Below are positions 40,334 through 48,638 of a stretch of DNA of 64,000 nucleotides, in pieces. Each line of letters starts with the position of its first letter. Positions within the stretch are counted from its first letter, which is position 1. The stretch is from Mycetohabitans endofungorum (GTDB taxonomy: Bacteria; Pseudomonadota; Gammaproteobacteria; Burkholderiales; Burkholderiaceae), in assembly GCF_002927045.1 (NCBI RefSeq), contig NZ_PRDW01000005.1:186001-250000 (forward strand), in the 5' to 3' direction. The translations under genes were made by a program, and so were the position numbers. Under the pieces are notes generated by a model that saw only the letters and a list, made by a program, of their open reading frames with translations, was not told the origin of the DNA and ran no database searches.

Positions 40334-41476
40334 TCATCGAGTCAGCGGCAACAGGATCTGAAATTCGGTATGGCCGGGACGGCTTTCCACTTCGATCAAC
40401 CCTTCGTGCTGCTGCACAAAGGTCTGCGCAAGCGTGAGCCCGAGCCCGCTGCCATCGTCCCGTCCCGACACCAGCGGATAGAAGATCCGGTCACGGATCT
40501 GCTCCGGTATACCGGGGCCGTTGTCGGTTACACGCAAATCTAATGCCAGTTTGCACAACCGCTTGGCGATCGTAACCTTGCGCGCGACGCGCGTATGCAA
40601 CTCGATATGCGCGTCACCTTGCGAGATGCGCTCTTTGAGCGCTTCCGTCGCGTTGCGCACGATGTTCAGCAACGCCTGGATCAGTTGCTCCTTGTCACCG
40701 CGAAACTCCGGCACGCTCACATCGTAGTCGCGCTCGATCGTCAGCCCTCGGGGAAACTCGGCCAGGATCACCGTGCGTACCCGTTCGCAGACCTCGTGGA
40801 TGTTGACGTCGCCGACGATGTGCGGATGGCGGTGCGGCTCCAGCAGCCGGTCTACCAACGTCTGCAACCGGTCGGACTCCTTGATGATGACCTGTGTGTA
40901 TTCGTGCAAGTCGTAGCGCGCCTCGCGCTCGCCCAACTCGAACTCGAGCAACTGCGCCGCGCCGCGAATGCCGCCAAGCGGATTCTTGATCTCGTGCGCC
41001 AGATTGCGGATCAGTTGCTTGTTGACCGACGTCAGGTCATGGATGCGTTCCTCTCGATCGCTGCGCAATTGCTGGTCGTTGGCGAACAGCTCTAGCAATA
41101 CGTAGTCCGATGCTGCCTCGAGGTAACCCACGATAACGTGCACGCGCAACGGCTCGCGCAGCTGGCGCTCCAGTGTGGCGTCCAGGTGCGTCGCCTGGAA
41201 CCGGTTGTCGGCAATCGCTGCGATGGTCGTCACCAACTCATCGCCATTGGAGAACAGATCCGGCCACGTGGTCTGCTCCAGTTGCCGGCGCGACATCTCG
41301 AGCATCGACTCGGCCGATGGATTCGCATACGCCACACGCAGTGTCCGCTTGTCCAGCACCAGCACGACCGTCGGCAACGCGTCGAGCCCGGGCAGCAGCC
41401 CAGAGCAGGACAGCGCTGAATCGTCCAACATATCGGATTGGCTTCGTTTCAATTTGGTTAGGTTCTTCAATACCAT
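40334..41476 (-). CDS. ntrB: nitrogen sensor kinase NtrB
   Basis: The 380-residue soluble kinase/phosphatase, controlled by PII in this family, phosphorylates NtrC under nitrogen limitation. It has a PAS domain (about 25-130) and a HisKA domain with the H-box RNLAHEIKNPLGGIRGAAQLL. The HATPase shows LLNIVRNATEAL, TDNGPGIPE and DGSGLGLTLAQ. MVLKNLTKLKRSQ at 41476 was chosen over an in-frame start at 41629, which adds unconserved residues. In many relatives glnA is immediately upstream; here about 5.4 kb of mobile debris intervenes. Confidence 0.95.
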   Translation of the reverse strand: MVLKNLTKLKRSQSDMLDDSALSCSGLLPGLDALPTVVLVLDKRTLRVAYANPSAESMLEMSRRQLEQTTWPDLFSNGDELVTTIAAIADNRFQATHLDATLERQLREPLRVHVIVGYLEAASDYVLLELFANDQQLRSDREERIHDLTSVNKQLIRNLAHEIKNPLGGIRGAAQLLEFELGEREARYDLHEYTQVIIKESDRLQTLVDRLLEPHRHPHIVGDVNIHEVCERVRTVILAEFPRGLTIERDYDVSVPEFRGDKEQLIQALLNIVRNATEALKERISQGDAHIELHTRVARKVTIAKRLCKLALDLRVTDNGPGIPEQIRDRIFYPLVSGRDDGSGLGLTLAQTFVQQHEGLIEVESRPGHTEFQILLPLTR

Positions 41477-41642
41477 CGGGCTGGTCCAATCGAGTGAGGC
41501 TGGCCCTGTTTGCAGGGGGTGGTCAGTCGGCACGCTGCCCCGGCAGTCTGGCCCGCCGACGCCCACTGCCTGATTGCTAATCCGAGCGAGCGGCCCAAGA
41601 TCATGCCCCACGTGCCTCTCGCATTGCAAACGGCCCTCATGA

Positions 41643-42254
41643 TCAGCATCGATTCAACACGCGAGTACGAAGCAGTTGGAAGCCGGCGCGGTCATACATT
41701 TGGTGCTTGAGGGACTTGAGCCGATTGACATGGCCCTCGACGATACCGTTGCTGTAGGGTGTGAGTCGTGCAGCGTGTACGGCATCGTAGTCGTGGCCAA
41801 TGCCTGCTGCAAACCGCTGTATTTCTGGTACACCGCTGGCCTGCGCTTGACGCAGCCAGCTTGCCAACGCTTGATGTGCGCGGCGCTTGACCATGTCGGT
41901 GAACTCGAGCGACAGCCGCCGGATCGCCACAATCTGTGGATTTCGCTCGCCAAGTCGTTGAACAAAGCGCTCGATGTGCCGCTTATCGTCGTTGGTGAGC
42001 GACGCCGTGCCCCGACCCATTAACCAGCAGCCTACGCGGCGAGTGCAAGGCACCGCTCGCAACACAGCAGTACGCAGCTGCTGCGTGATTGCACAGGCTT
42101 GTCGCCAAGGCTGAAGGGCTTGGCGTACGATGCAGCAACCGCCGTTGAACTCTTGGCTCACGATTTCCCAATACAACCTCGCCGCGTTTTGGCCGCCTTC
42201 ACACCAGCGCTGGGCAAGATACGCTCGATAGGGATCCAACTTGATGTCTGATTA
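41643..42254 (-). mobile_element. ISL3-family transposase, C-terminal fragment
   Basis: About 200 residues of an ISL3-type transposase, beginning in frame at SDIKLDPYRAYLAQRW. They continue to the C-terminal block DAVHAARLTPYSNGIVEGHVNRLKSLKHQMYDRAGF typical of the family. The N-terminal zinc-binding and first catalytic regions are absent and a stop precedes the homology. It is inactive. It marks the ntrB-side edge of the island. Confidence 0.85.
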
Positions 42255-42287
42255 GCGGCCCATGTCGCGCGTGGATTCACGTGCCGG

Positions 42288-43380
42288 TTATTTGCCCTGG
42301 TCATAGACTTGGCTCTTTTTGTTGCCGTACTGAATGACCACCTTCTCGCCGGCGGCGTGATGCGAGGAGGTGGCGACCACCTTGCCTTTAAAGTCTTGCT
42401 TCATTTGGCCAGCATCTCGGACCATAAGGCCCCGCTGTCCCGCAGCCATTTCGAGCACGCGGCGCGACTCGTCCAGGGTCACATTGCCTTTGGGCACCTG
42501 TCCGCGGTGAAGCTGCTCGGACAATCGCGCGCGGGCATTGAAGTAGGAAGTTTCGCGGTCGTCTTGCGATATCTGCAGGCCCCGGCCCTGCTTGATATCG
42601 TGAAGCTGCTTGTAGGCGCCGTCTAGCTCAGGATGCTTGGCCAAGGCCTCGTGCTTGGTCAGCTGGTCGAAAGCCTGTGCACGCTGGTACGTTTCGCTGC
42701 GCTCGAACCGCGCCAAGTCGGCGCGCGCGGCCTCGAGCTTGGCGGCCAACTCGTCACGGTCGGCCGGCATGGTGCGCCACGTGTGATCCTGCTCGGGCAG
42801 GCTCAGCTGCGCATCGGTGCATCTTAGTGACCTTTCATTGCCGCCCATGGCCTTCCCGTCCGCGAACATGCGTACGGTATCGGCCACGTTGTCGGCATAG
42901 CTCTCGCGTTGACCGGCCAAGGCGTTGATTTTCTCCAGCGCCGATACTTAATCGCGGCGCTCGTCGTGGGTCCAGTCTCTCGCACGCTCCTGCTCCAGCT
43001 CCTGAACAACCTCGGGCGCTTTCTGCCAGTCGCCGCGTTCTTGCAAATTTTCGTAGATGGGCCGCGCAGCCGGGCTCGCGCAAACGATATTTTGGCATTA
43101 ACAGCCATGACGCGGGCCTCGACCTTGTAGCCTGCATCCTTGAGCCGGTGCGCCAGATCGCGGATGCTCTCCGGGCTGCGCATGGTGCCGTCAATCACTA
43201 GGTTGCGCCGATTCTCGGCGGCCACGACGGTCAGCCGGGTTGCCCACTCACTGCATCCTTACGATGCGATCGGCTGCGTGCTGCGGGTCTTCATGCGATA
43301 GCTGCTTGTAGCGGGGATTTCGCTCCCGCATCCGGTCCGCATCGATGAGCACGGCACCGCCGCTGCTGCGTAGCTCGCGG
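42288..43380 (-). pseudogene. zeta-toxin/KfrB-domain protein, frameshifted and truncated
   Basis: Three frames together spell a plasmid-type zeta-toxin protein. The first (from about 43380) gives RELRSSGGAVLIDADRMRER and NPRYKQLSHEDPQHAADR. The second (from about 43250) gives EWATRLTVVAAENRRNLVIDGTMRSPESI, and further changes lead into the third (42288-42920). That last frame ends with a KfrB-like domain (KGKVVATSSHHAAGEKVVIQYG). Zeta proteins phosphorylate UDP-N-acetylglucosamine. The Walker A kinase start is missing, fused out by deletion, and frameshifts interrupt the rest, so no active toxin is expected. Confidence 0.8.
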
Positions 43381-43645
43381 ATCGCTTGCCGTACAGTTCG
43401 CGGGCCTGCGGGGCGTACTGCTGGATAACACGCTCGATAGTCTCGGGCTCCCTTGGGTCAAGCTCGTCGCGCAGTGCGTCTAACGCATTTATTTTCTGCA
43501 GGGTGCGCTCAATAACCGCCTCGTCGGGCACTGGCTTGTCGCGCTCGACCGCAATGGCCTCAGAATGGTGCGCAATAATGGCGCCCAACACGTCCAGCGC
43601 CACCTCGTAGCGAACGCCGGTACGGCTGAATAGTTGCTTGGTCAT
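43259..43645 (-). CDS. small partner protein of the zeta toxin, C-terminus fused to toxin debris
   Basis: MTKQLFSRTGVRYEVALDVLGAIIAHHSEAIA and its helical continuation to about ARELYG match the short gene that precedes zeta/KfrB toxin genes on conjugative elements, presumably the antitoxin. Beyond the Gly-Lys at about 43385 the frame runs out of phase through the truncated toxin start, so the last 40 or so residues are not native. The start is set at ATG 43645 where the conserved sequence begins. Confidence 0.6.
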   Translation of the reverse strand: MTKQLFSRTGVRYEVALDVLGAIIAHHSEAIAVERDKPVPDEAVIERTLQKINALDALRDELDPREPETIERVIQQYAPQARELYGKRSASYAAAAVPCSSMRTGCGSEIPATSSYRMKTRSTQPIAS

Positions 43646-43668
43646 ACTTGAGACTTTAACAATAGTAT

Positions 43669-43818
43669 CTGAAGCTGATTCAGGTCGTGGTGGCCATGGG
43701 TCTGAAACCGGGTCGTGCGGCCAAACGGCAGGGCCTGAGCGTGCGTCAGATTGAGCGTCTGATGATCCGATATCGTAAGTCGGGCGCACCTCCCTTTGTC
43801 TGCTTTCACGCTACATAG
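43669..43818 (+). mobile_element. transposase N-terminal HTH fragment
   Basis: In-frame plus-strand translation gives LKLIQVVVAMGLKPGRAAKRQ and GLSVRQIERLMIRYRKSG, then a stop. This is the helix-turn-helix start of a transposase of the ISNCY/IS481-like type. The rest of the gene is absent. The exact IS family is uncertain. Confidence 0.65.
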
Positions 43819-43821
43819 GAT

Positions 43822-44241
43822 CTAATTCAAATAGAATTGGATTCGATCTGTCGTCCAAGTCGCCACCCCCGTCCCGAAGAAATCCGCATCCTCCGTCCAA
43901 ACCGGGCATCCGATTGCCATGGCACATGCCAGGACGGGCCAATCGTCGGCATCCCTTGCCCCGATGCGCTGGAGCGCAGCGGCCTGCGCATCTCCATAGA
44001 TTTCAGCGTCAACAATTTGGATCAACGGAACCAAGCTATCCAGCACGGCTATCGCTGACTCCGGCGCAACGCCTCTCTTCTCCAGTAATGCTGGCAGGTA
44101 CTTTCTGGCGTCCGTGTACGCCACGTCGGGAGCGAAAAACTGAACTGCGTGAGCATGCGCCATGACCAACTCGCGCACGCGCGTGCCAAGAACTGCCCGA
44201 ATCAAGATGTTCGCATCGAGTACGATTGCCTTATTGCTCAT
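43822..44241 (-). CDS. PIN-domain toxin (VapC-like ribonuclease)
   Basis: The 139-residue protein has the PIN fold acidic residues: D8 in VLDANILIR, an internal Glu/Asp, and C-terminal DADDWPVLACAMA plus TEDADFF. VapC toxins cleave tRNA or rRNA. Its ATG overlaps the antitoxin stop by four bases, the usual coupling. Unlike its neighbours it has no frameshift, so this pair is probably functional. Confidence 0.85.
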   Translation of the reverse strand: MSNKAIVLDANILIRAVLGTRVRELVMAHAHAVQFFAPDVAYTDARKYLPALLEKRGVAPESAIAVLDSLVPLIQIVDAEIYGDAQAAALQRIGARDADDWPVLACAMAIGCPVWTEDADFFGTGVATWTTDRIQFYLN

Positions 44242-44522
44242 GCAGATTTGGCACCGGTCTTGCCCTTGCCGGTCGATGCTCGGCGAACTGCCTTAAACTC
44301 GGACACCACCTCTTCGACATCCACGCCACGGCCAGTCAACAGATCATCCAAGATTTCACTCGCCTTTTTCATAGCGGCAAGATGTGCTTCGGCTTGACCA
44401 TGTGCCGGAATGAAGTACCCTACCGTCTGGCCATGCCGCGTCACCGCAACGGGCATATTCGCCGCGATGTATTCCGCCAAGTCAGCACGAAACTCGCGGA
44501 TTCCGACTGTGATCGCTTCCAT
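44238..44522 (-). CDS. Phd/YefM-family antitoxin
   Basis: The 94-residue protein begins MEAITVGIREFRADLAEYI and contains VAVTRHGQTVGYFIPA, typical of the Phd/YefM DNA-binding domain. The C-terminal part should neutralise the PIN toxin. AGGAG lies 7 bp before ATG 44522 and only 1 bp before the upstream ATG 44528, so 44522 was chosen. The operator at 44552 is directly upstream, implying autoregulation. Confidence 0.85.
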   Translation of the reverse strand: MEAITVGIREFRADLAEYIAANMPVAVTRHGQTVGYFIPAHGQAEAHLAAMKKASEILDDLLTGRGVDVEEVVSEFKAVRRASTGKGKTGAKSA

Positions 44523-44551
44523 GTGCATACTCCTACGCGCTCGCCGAACGC

Positions 44552-44579
44552 AAAATGTGAATCAGTGTGTACACATTTT
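44552..44579 (-). promoter_or_regulatory. inverted-repeat operator of the Phd/PIN pair
   Basis: The arms AAAATGTG (44552-44559) and CACATTTT (44572-44579) are perfect 8-bp inverted repeats separated by 12 bp. A smaller palindrome TGTGTACACA (44566-44575) overlaps the second arm. The site covers the -10 box, as expected for autorepression. Confidence 0.6.
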
Positions 44580-44602
44580 AACAGATAGCAACCTGGGTGC
44601 AA
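44575..44602 (-). promoter_or_regulatory. promoter of the Phd/PIN pair
   Basis: On the minus strand the -35 TTGCAC (44597-44602) and -10 TAAAAT (44575-44580) are 16 bp apart. The -35 lies in a perfect 18-bp palindrome, CTGGGTGC AA GCACCCAG (44593-44610), which could be a second regulator site. Confidence 0.55.
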
Positions 44603-44966
44603 GCACCCAGTAGCGCGGAAACCCTGGTTGGACTTGCCTGGGGTGCACAAATTGTTTTCGAGCGCGATTTGGGCCACGCCTGCATCGGCTAATTGATTGA
44701 TTTTATTGATTGTGCATTGCAGCTATCGTACGGAAAATTCCAGATCCTGAAGGTACCCCAGCGACTGGTCGAGCCTTTAACGATGCTCGTCCGAAAGAGG
44801 CTCCTCCGTCAATATCCTGTAGATCTGGCGGGTTGTACGCATAATCACTTCGGTGCGTATAGCCGATCACGCGAGCGAAACGAGATGGCCGTTCCGGCTC
44901 GGCGGTGGTGTTGCGCATGTGATCAACGACGGGCGTTAACCTTGTCTCTTTTTAGGGGACAGGTTG

Positions 44967-45176
44967 ATGCCGGCACCTCGGATGAGCATGCGCAAACTGA
45001 AGGAAGCACTGCGGCTGAAGTGGGCGTGCGGCCTGTCGCACCGCCAGATCAGCCGGGCGATCGGCAAGTTGATCGCCGATCTGAACCAACGGCCTCCCTT
45101 GGTCCCGGTGCCGAGGCGATCGTCAAACACTTGCTGACCAACCGGCCGCACCCCGAGATGGGGGTTCGGGCAAAGG
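44967..45176 (+). mobile_element. IS21-family istA remnants
   Basis: ATG 44967 opens MPAPRMSMRKLKEALRLKWA and [13 protein letters not shown], the istA N-terminus. After the Gly the frame jumps to [10 protein letters not shown], a segment that lies much later in istA. A second frame then gives [15 protein letters not shown], another internal istA motif. At least two internal deletions have collapsed the transposase to about 200 bp. Confidence 0.75.
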
Positions 45177-45207
45177 AAGAAGGAAGCGCGCGCCGGCGGC
45201 ACGCCTG

Positions 45208-45469
45208 ATAGTGGTAACGACAGGAGAGGAGGCTGATCTGGAAATCGTCCGCCTCGTACACCAGGCGATGAGTGTCGTCGATGCGGCGGGACCAAAAGCC
45301 CGAGAGAGGTTCGCCTTCAGCGGTTCGGGCTTGCCGATGCCTTCGAAAGGTGTGCGCTGCGTCTCGTGAATAGCTGGTTGATGCGCTTGAAGGCTTTGCG
45401 GTCTTGCCCCTGCCAGTAGATGTAATCGTCCCATGCATCGAGCGTAAAAAGCACGCGGCGCACGCTCAT
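45208..45469 (-). pseudogene. yoeB: YoeB-type toxin, frameshifted
   Basis: Three frames reconstruct Yoe[21 protein letters not shown] and [11 protein letters not shown], then [22 protein letters not shown], then [20 protein letters not shown] ending CRYHY. One base is missing after INQL and two extra bases (TC) follow ANL. The native stop after YHY is also lost. YoeB is a ribosome-dependent mRNA interferase; this copy cannot be translated whole. Confidence 0.85.
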
Positions 45470-45561
45470 TCAGCATCTTCGGCCAGTTTACATTCTTTTG
45501 CCTTGCCCTTACGCAACTGTGCAATCGAACGCTCAAGGTGAGCGACGTTGGCTGGCGAGCA
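45466..45561 (-). pseudogene. YefM-type antitoxin, C-terminal remnant
   Basis: CSPANVAHLERSIAQLRKG followed by KAKECKLAEDAE and a stop that overlaps the yoeB ATG is the C-terminal, toxin-binding end of a YefM antitoxin. The DNA-binding N-terminus is gone; unrelated sequence precedes it. Confidence 0.7.
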
Positions 45562-46243
45562 GGGCACGACGCTCATGGAAACGCTCGATCACCTATTCGA
45601 ACGTTGCCCCCTCGAACCTGCCTGGACTTCCGACATGGATTATGCCGCGCGACTGCCGGAGCGCTGAAATGGGGATAACCGTGGCGCACTAGACGATTTG
45701 GTTCAGCGTTGTTCAGCACCGGGTAACAGGTTATCCATGCACCAACGAGCAGTACTCCAGTTATTTATAAGGGCTTGTGGGCAGTTGGGGCGAGCAGTGG
45801 CAATCCGAGCTTAGGCATCTTCTTAAAGGTGATTACGGCACTCGCCTTCAATCGCGCCAATTGGAAACACCCGCAGGTGATTTGTTGCATTTCTACGCCG
45901 CGCCGCCGGCGAAAACCATAAACCACTCATTCTTAATCCAGTGGTCGGCTCGGCCGTCGGCGCATTAAGGTAGAATAGAGGGTCTTGTAGGGCCGCCGGT
46001 CGTCGTAAAGAACAGCTGGCATTGTTTATGCGCATACGCAGGGTACGAAGGCAAAAAGCGAAGCGGTGTTTGATCATCGAGCGTGACGACTATCGTAGCT
46101 CAAGCGGTGAGTCTGCAATCAGTCTTTTTAGATAGAGGCCATGCCAGCGCTTCGTTAATCTGAGACGTCGGCACAGGCATGCAAGCGAGTTGAACCAGTT
46201 CGCATCCGTCCAGGATATTTTTAACTTAACATAGGGAATGAAC
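45562..46243. other. degraded island sequence without a recognised gene
   Basis: Short frames on both strands have no recognisable family features. Base composition is mixed and the stretch contains several stops in all frames. It probably represents rearranged mobile debris between the yoeB remnant and the H-NS-like gene. Confidence 0.4.
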
Positions 46244-46537
46244 ATGGCGACATACCAAGAGTTGCGCGCTCAAATTGAAAAGCTTGAAGCGGAGGCAGAG
46301 GCCTTACGGGCGCAGGAATTGGAAACGGTGATTGCACAGATGCGTGAGAAGATCACCGAATTGGGGATCACAGCCGAAGATTTATTTGGACGTAGGCGTC
46401 AAGCTCGCGGCGCTGCACGCGCGAAGCAACCGGAGCCAAAATACCAGAATCCCAAAACGGGTGAGACCTGGAGCGGTAGAGGTCGGGCGCCGTCATGGAT
46501 TGGAAAGAATCGCGAGCGCTTTTTGATCCAAAAATAA
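46244..46537 (+). CDS. H-NS-family nucleoid protein
   Basis: The 97-residue protein has an N-terminal coiled-coil oligomerisation region (ELRAQIEKLEAEAEALRAQE) and a C-terminal H-NS DNA-binding domain with KYQNPKTGETWSGRGRAPSW. That domain carries the R-G-R type AT-minor-groove motif (GRGRAPSWI). AGGGA just before the first ATG (46238) gives proper spacing only to ATG 46244. H-NS proteins silence AT-rich foreign DNA; an intact copy on a decayed island may have been plasmid-borne. Confidence 0.85.
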   Translation: MATYQELRAQIEKLEAEAEALRAQELETVIAQMREKITELGITAEDLFGRRRQARGAARAKQPEPKYQNPKTGETWSGRGRAPSWIGKNRERFLIQK

Positions 46538-46589
46538 GGCGGAACGGCATGTGGGTGAAGGAGGCGAATGTGTCGCTGTGTGCCGCGTT

Positions 46590-46815
46590 ATTTTTTGTTG
46601 CACCCGCAAATTAGTGCCAAAGAAACAAGCTTTTGGGGCATTGGCTTAGCAAGGCGATGGATCAATTCGCCAAACGTGCCCGCTTCGCAGCTGGCTTCGG
46701 CGTCAGCCGCATCGTGCTCGTTCGTCTTCACGTACGGTTTCACAAATTGGGGAACCGTCAGCTTGACGGTGTGCCCAGAACGCCTGGAGCTTGCGATCCC
46801 AATAGTGGGCGCGGG
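46590..46815 (-). mobile_element. IS110-family transposase fragment
   Basis: Minus-strand frames give WDRKLQAF, then after a one-base shift GHTVKLTVPQFVKPYVKTNE followed by HDAADAEASCEA. This is the N-terminal RuvC-like DEDD segment of IS110 transposases, including the acidic DAADAE. Sequence after CEA is unrelated. The fragment abuts the 3' side of glnA and marks the right edge of the island. Confidence 0.8.
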
Positions 46816-46869
46816 CGGTAACGCGCAATGGGCGCACCGCACCGCCCGCCGGACAGCACGCACCATCGC

Positions 46870-48285
46870 TCAGAGCGAGTAGTACATCTCGAACTCGATC
46901 GGGTGCGTGGTTTGACGGAAGCGTTGCAGCTCCTGCGTCTTGAGTTCGATGTACGCATCCAGCATCGAATCCGTGAACACGCCGCCGCGCGTGAGGAACT
47001 CGCGATCGGCATCGAGCGCGTCCAACGCCGTGTCCAAGTTCTCGCAAACGGTCGGGATCTTTGCATCCTCTTCCGGCGGTAGATCGTATAGGTTCTTGTC
47101 CGCGGCCTCGCCCGGGTGGATCTTGTTTTGCACGCCATCCAGGCCGGCCATCATCAGCGCCGAGAAGCACAGATACGGGTTGGCCATCGGATCCGGGAAA
47201 CGCGTCTCGATTCGGCGCGCCTTCGGGTTCGACACGTGCGGAATCCGGATCGACGCGGAACGGTTACGCGCCGAATAAGCGAGTTTGACGGGCGCTTCGA
47301 AGTGCGGCACCAGCCGCTTATACGAGTTCGTGGTCGGGTTCGTGATCGCGTTCAGCGCACGGGCGTGCTTAATGATGCCACCGATGTAGAACAACGCGAA
47401 CTCGGACAGCCCCGCATAGCCGTTGCCTGCGAACAGGTTTTGACCATCCTTCCAGATCGATTGGTGCACGTGCATGCCGGAACCGTTGTCGCCCACCACC
47501 GGCTTAGGCATGAACGTCGCACTCTTGCCGTACGTATGGGCCACGTTCTGCACGACGTACTTCAAGAGCTGCGTCCAGTCAGCGCGTTGCACCAGTGTCG
47601 AGAATTTCGTGCCGATCTCGTTTTGGCCGGAACCGGCGACCTCGTGGTGATGCACTTCGACCGGCACGCCCAGTTGCTCGAGCAACAGGCACATCTCCGA
47701 GCGCATATCCTGGAACGAATCGATCGGGGCAACCGGAAAATAGCCGCCCTTGACGCCCGGACGGTGACCGCTGTTGCCGTGTTCGAACTCCTTGCCCGAC
47801 GACCAGGCGGCCTCTTCGGAACCAATCTTCACGAAGCAGCCCGACATATCGATGTTCCACTGCACCGAATCAAAAATGAAGAACTCGGGCTCCGGGCCAA
47901 AAAACGCGGTGTCTCCCAAGCCCGTGCTCTTCAGGTACGCCTCGGCGCGCTTGGCGAGCGAACGTGGGTCGCGCTCATAGCCCTTACCGTCCGAGGGCTC
48001 GATCACGTCGCAGGTGAGGACCAACGTCGGTTCCTCATAGAATGGATCGATATACGCAGTGTTCGGATCCGGCAGCAGCAGCATATCCGACGCTTCGATT
48101 CCCTTCCAGCCGGCAATCGAGGAACCATCGAACGCGTGGCCGGCTTCGAACTTGTCTTCGTCGAACGCCGACACCGGCACCGTCACGTGTTGTTCCTTGC
48201 CGCGGGTGTCGGTGAAGCGAAAATCGACGAACTTGACGTCCTCGTCCTCGACGAGCTTGGTGACGTCGGCCACGGTTTTAGTCAT
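46870..48285 (-). CDS. glnA: glutamine synthetase, type I
   Basis: GS assimilates ammonia into glutamine. The 471-residue protein shows the GSI signatures FDGSSIAGW, the ATP-binding [16 protein letters not shown], and the adenylylation site Tyr400 in [12 protein letters not shown] 48285 has GGAGAAAGG upstream; the longer frame to 48375 is not conserved. Control should be by NtrC at the transcript level (sites at 48484-48567) and by adenylylation at the protein level. Confidence 0.97.
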   Translation of the reverse strand: MTKTVADVTKLVEDEDVKFVDFRFTDTRGKEQHVTVPVSAFDEDKFEAGHAFDGSSIAGWKGIEASDMLLLPDPNTAYIDPFYEEPTLVLTCDVIEPSDGKGYERDPRSLAKRAEAYLKSTGLGDTAFFGPEPEFFIFDSVQWNIDMSGCFVKIGSEEAAWSSGKEFEHGNSGHRPGVKGGYFPVAPIDSFQDMRSEMCLLLEQLGVPVEVHHHEVAGSGQNEIGTKFSTLVQRADWTQLLKYVVQNVAHTYGKSATFMPKPVVGDNGSGMHVHQSIWKDGQNLFAGNGYAGLSEFALFYIGGIIKHARALNAITNPTTNSYKRLVPHFEAPVKLAYSARNRSASIRIPHVSNPKARRIETRFPDPMANPYLCFSALMMAGLDGVQNKIHPGEAADKNLYDLPPEEDAKIPTVCENLDTALDALDADREFLTRGGVFTDSMLDAYIELKTQELQRFRQTTHPIEFEMYYSL

Positions 48286-48368
48286 TCCTTTCTCCTGGTG
48301 AACAATGGGGGCGATACCGCCTCCCGATTCCGGCCTCCCGGTCATGCAACGGGATCGGGTCCGATTAG

Positions 48369-48385
48369 AGCACACTTCATGCCAA
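48369..48385 (-). promoter_or_regulatory. sigma-54 promoter of glnA
   Basis: The minus-strand 17-mer TTGGCATGAAGTGTGCT matches the -24/-12 pattern YTGGCACGrNNNTTGCW at all but two positions. The invariant GG and GC are at the required spacing. It lies about 84 bp before the glnA ATG, with NtrC-type sites further upstream. Confidence 0.85.
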
Positions 48386-48483
48386 TTTATGACGCAGGGA
48401 CACCGGGCACGCCCAATTGCGGTGCTTACGCACTACCGCGACCTACGATCAGCGTATTGCTCGCCCTCGTCGCAGCGCGTCGC

Positions 48484-48499
48484 GCACAAATTTGGTGCA
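48484..48499 (-). promoter_or_regulatory. NtrC-type enhancer site 1
   Basis: GCACAAATTTGGTGCA is close to the classic NtrC dyad GCACCAnnnTGGTGCA, with one arm perfect and one base different in the other. It lies about 100 bp upstream of the sigma-54 promoter. Confidence 0.8.
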
Positions 48500-48522
48500 A
48501 TTTCGATGGTAGCGACGAACAA

Positions 48523-48538
48523 GCCCCTATTAGGTGCA
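48523..48538 (-). promoter_or_regulatory. NtrC-type enhancer site 2 (weaker)
   Basis: GCCCCTATTAGGTGCA keeps the GGTGCA arm and most of the other arm of the dyad. It is 39 bp from site 1. Confidence 0.5.
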
Positions 48539-48551
48539 AAATGACGATAAT

Positions 48552-48567
48552 GCACCAACCTCGCGCA
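48552..48567 (-). promoter_or_regulatory. NtrC-type enhancer site 3 (weaker)
   Basis: GCACCAACCTCGCGCA has one perfect GCACCA arm and a partly matching second arm. It is 29 bp from site 2. It lies close to the start of the divergent rhodanese gene. Confidence 0.5.
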
Positions 48568-48638
48568 CCATGTCGCTGCCTAGGCGGGTCATTCTACGAC
48601 GACGCTAAAATAAAGCTATTGCGCTTTTGGACACAGTG

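Noticed and set aside
44703..44918. 71-codon minus-strand frame between the toxin-antitoxin pair and the IS21 remnant
   Set aside because: No family recognised and no ribosome site; probably island debris.
46568..47170. Frames between the H-NS gene and glnA
   Set aside because: They are shadows of glnA or of the IS110 fragment, which accounts for the recognisable VPQFVKPYVK segment.
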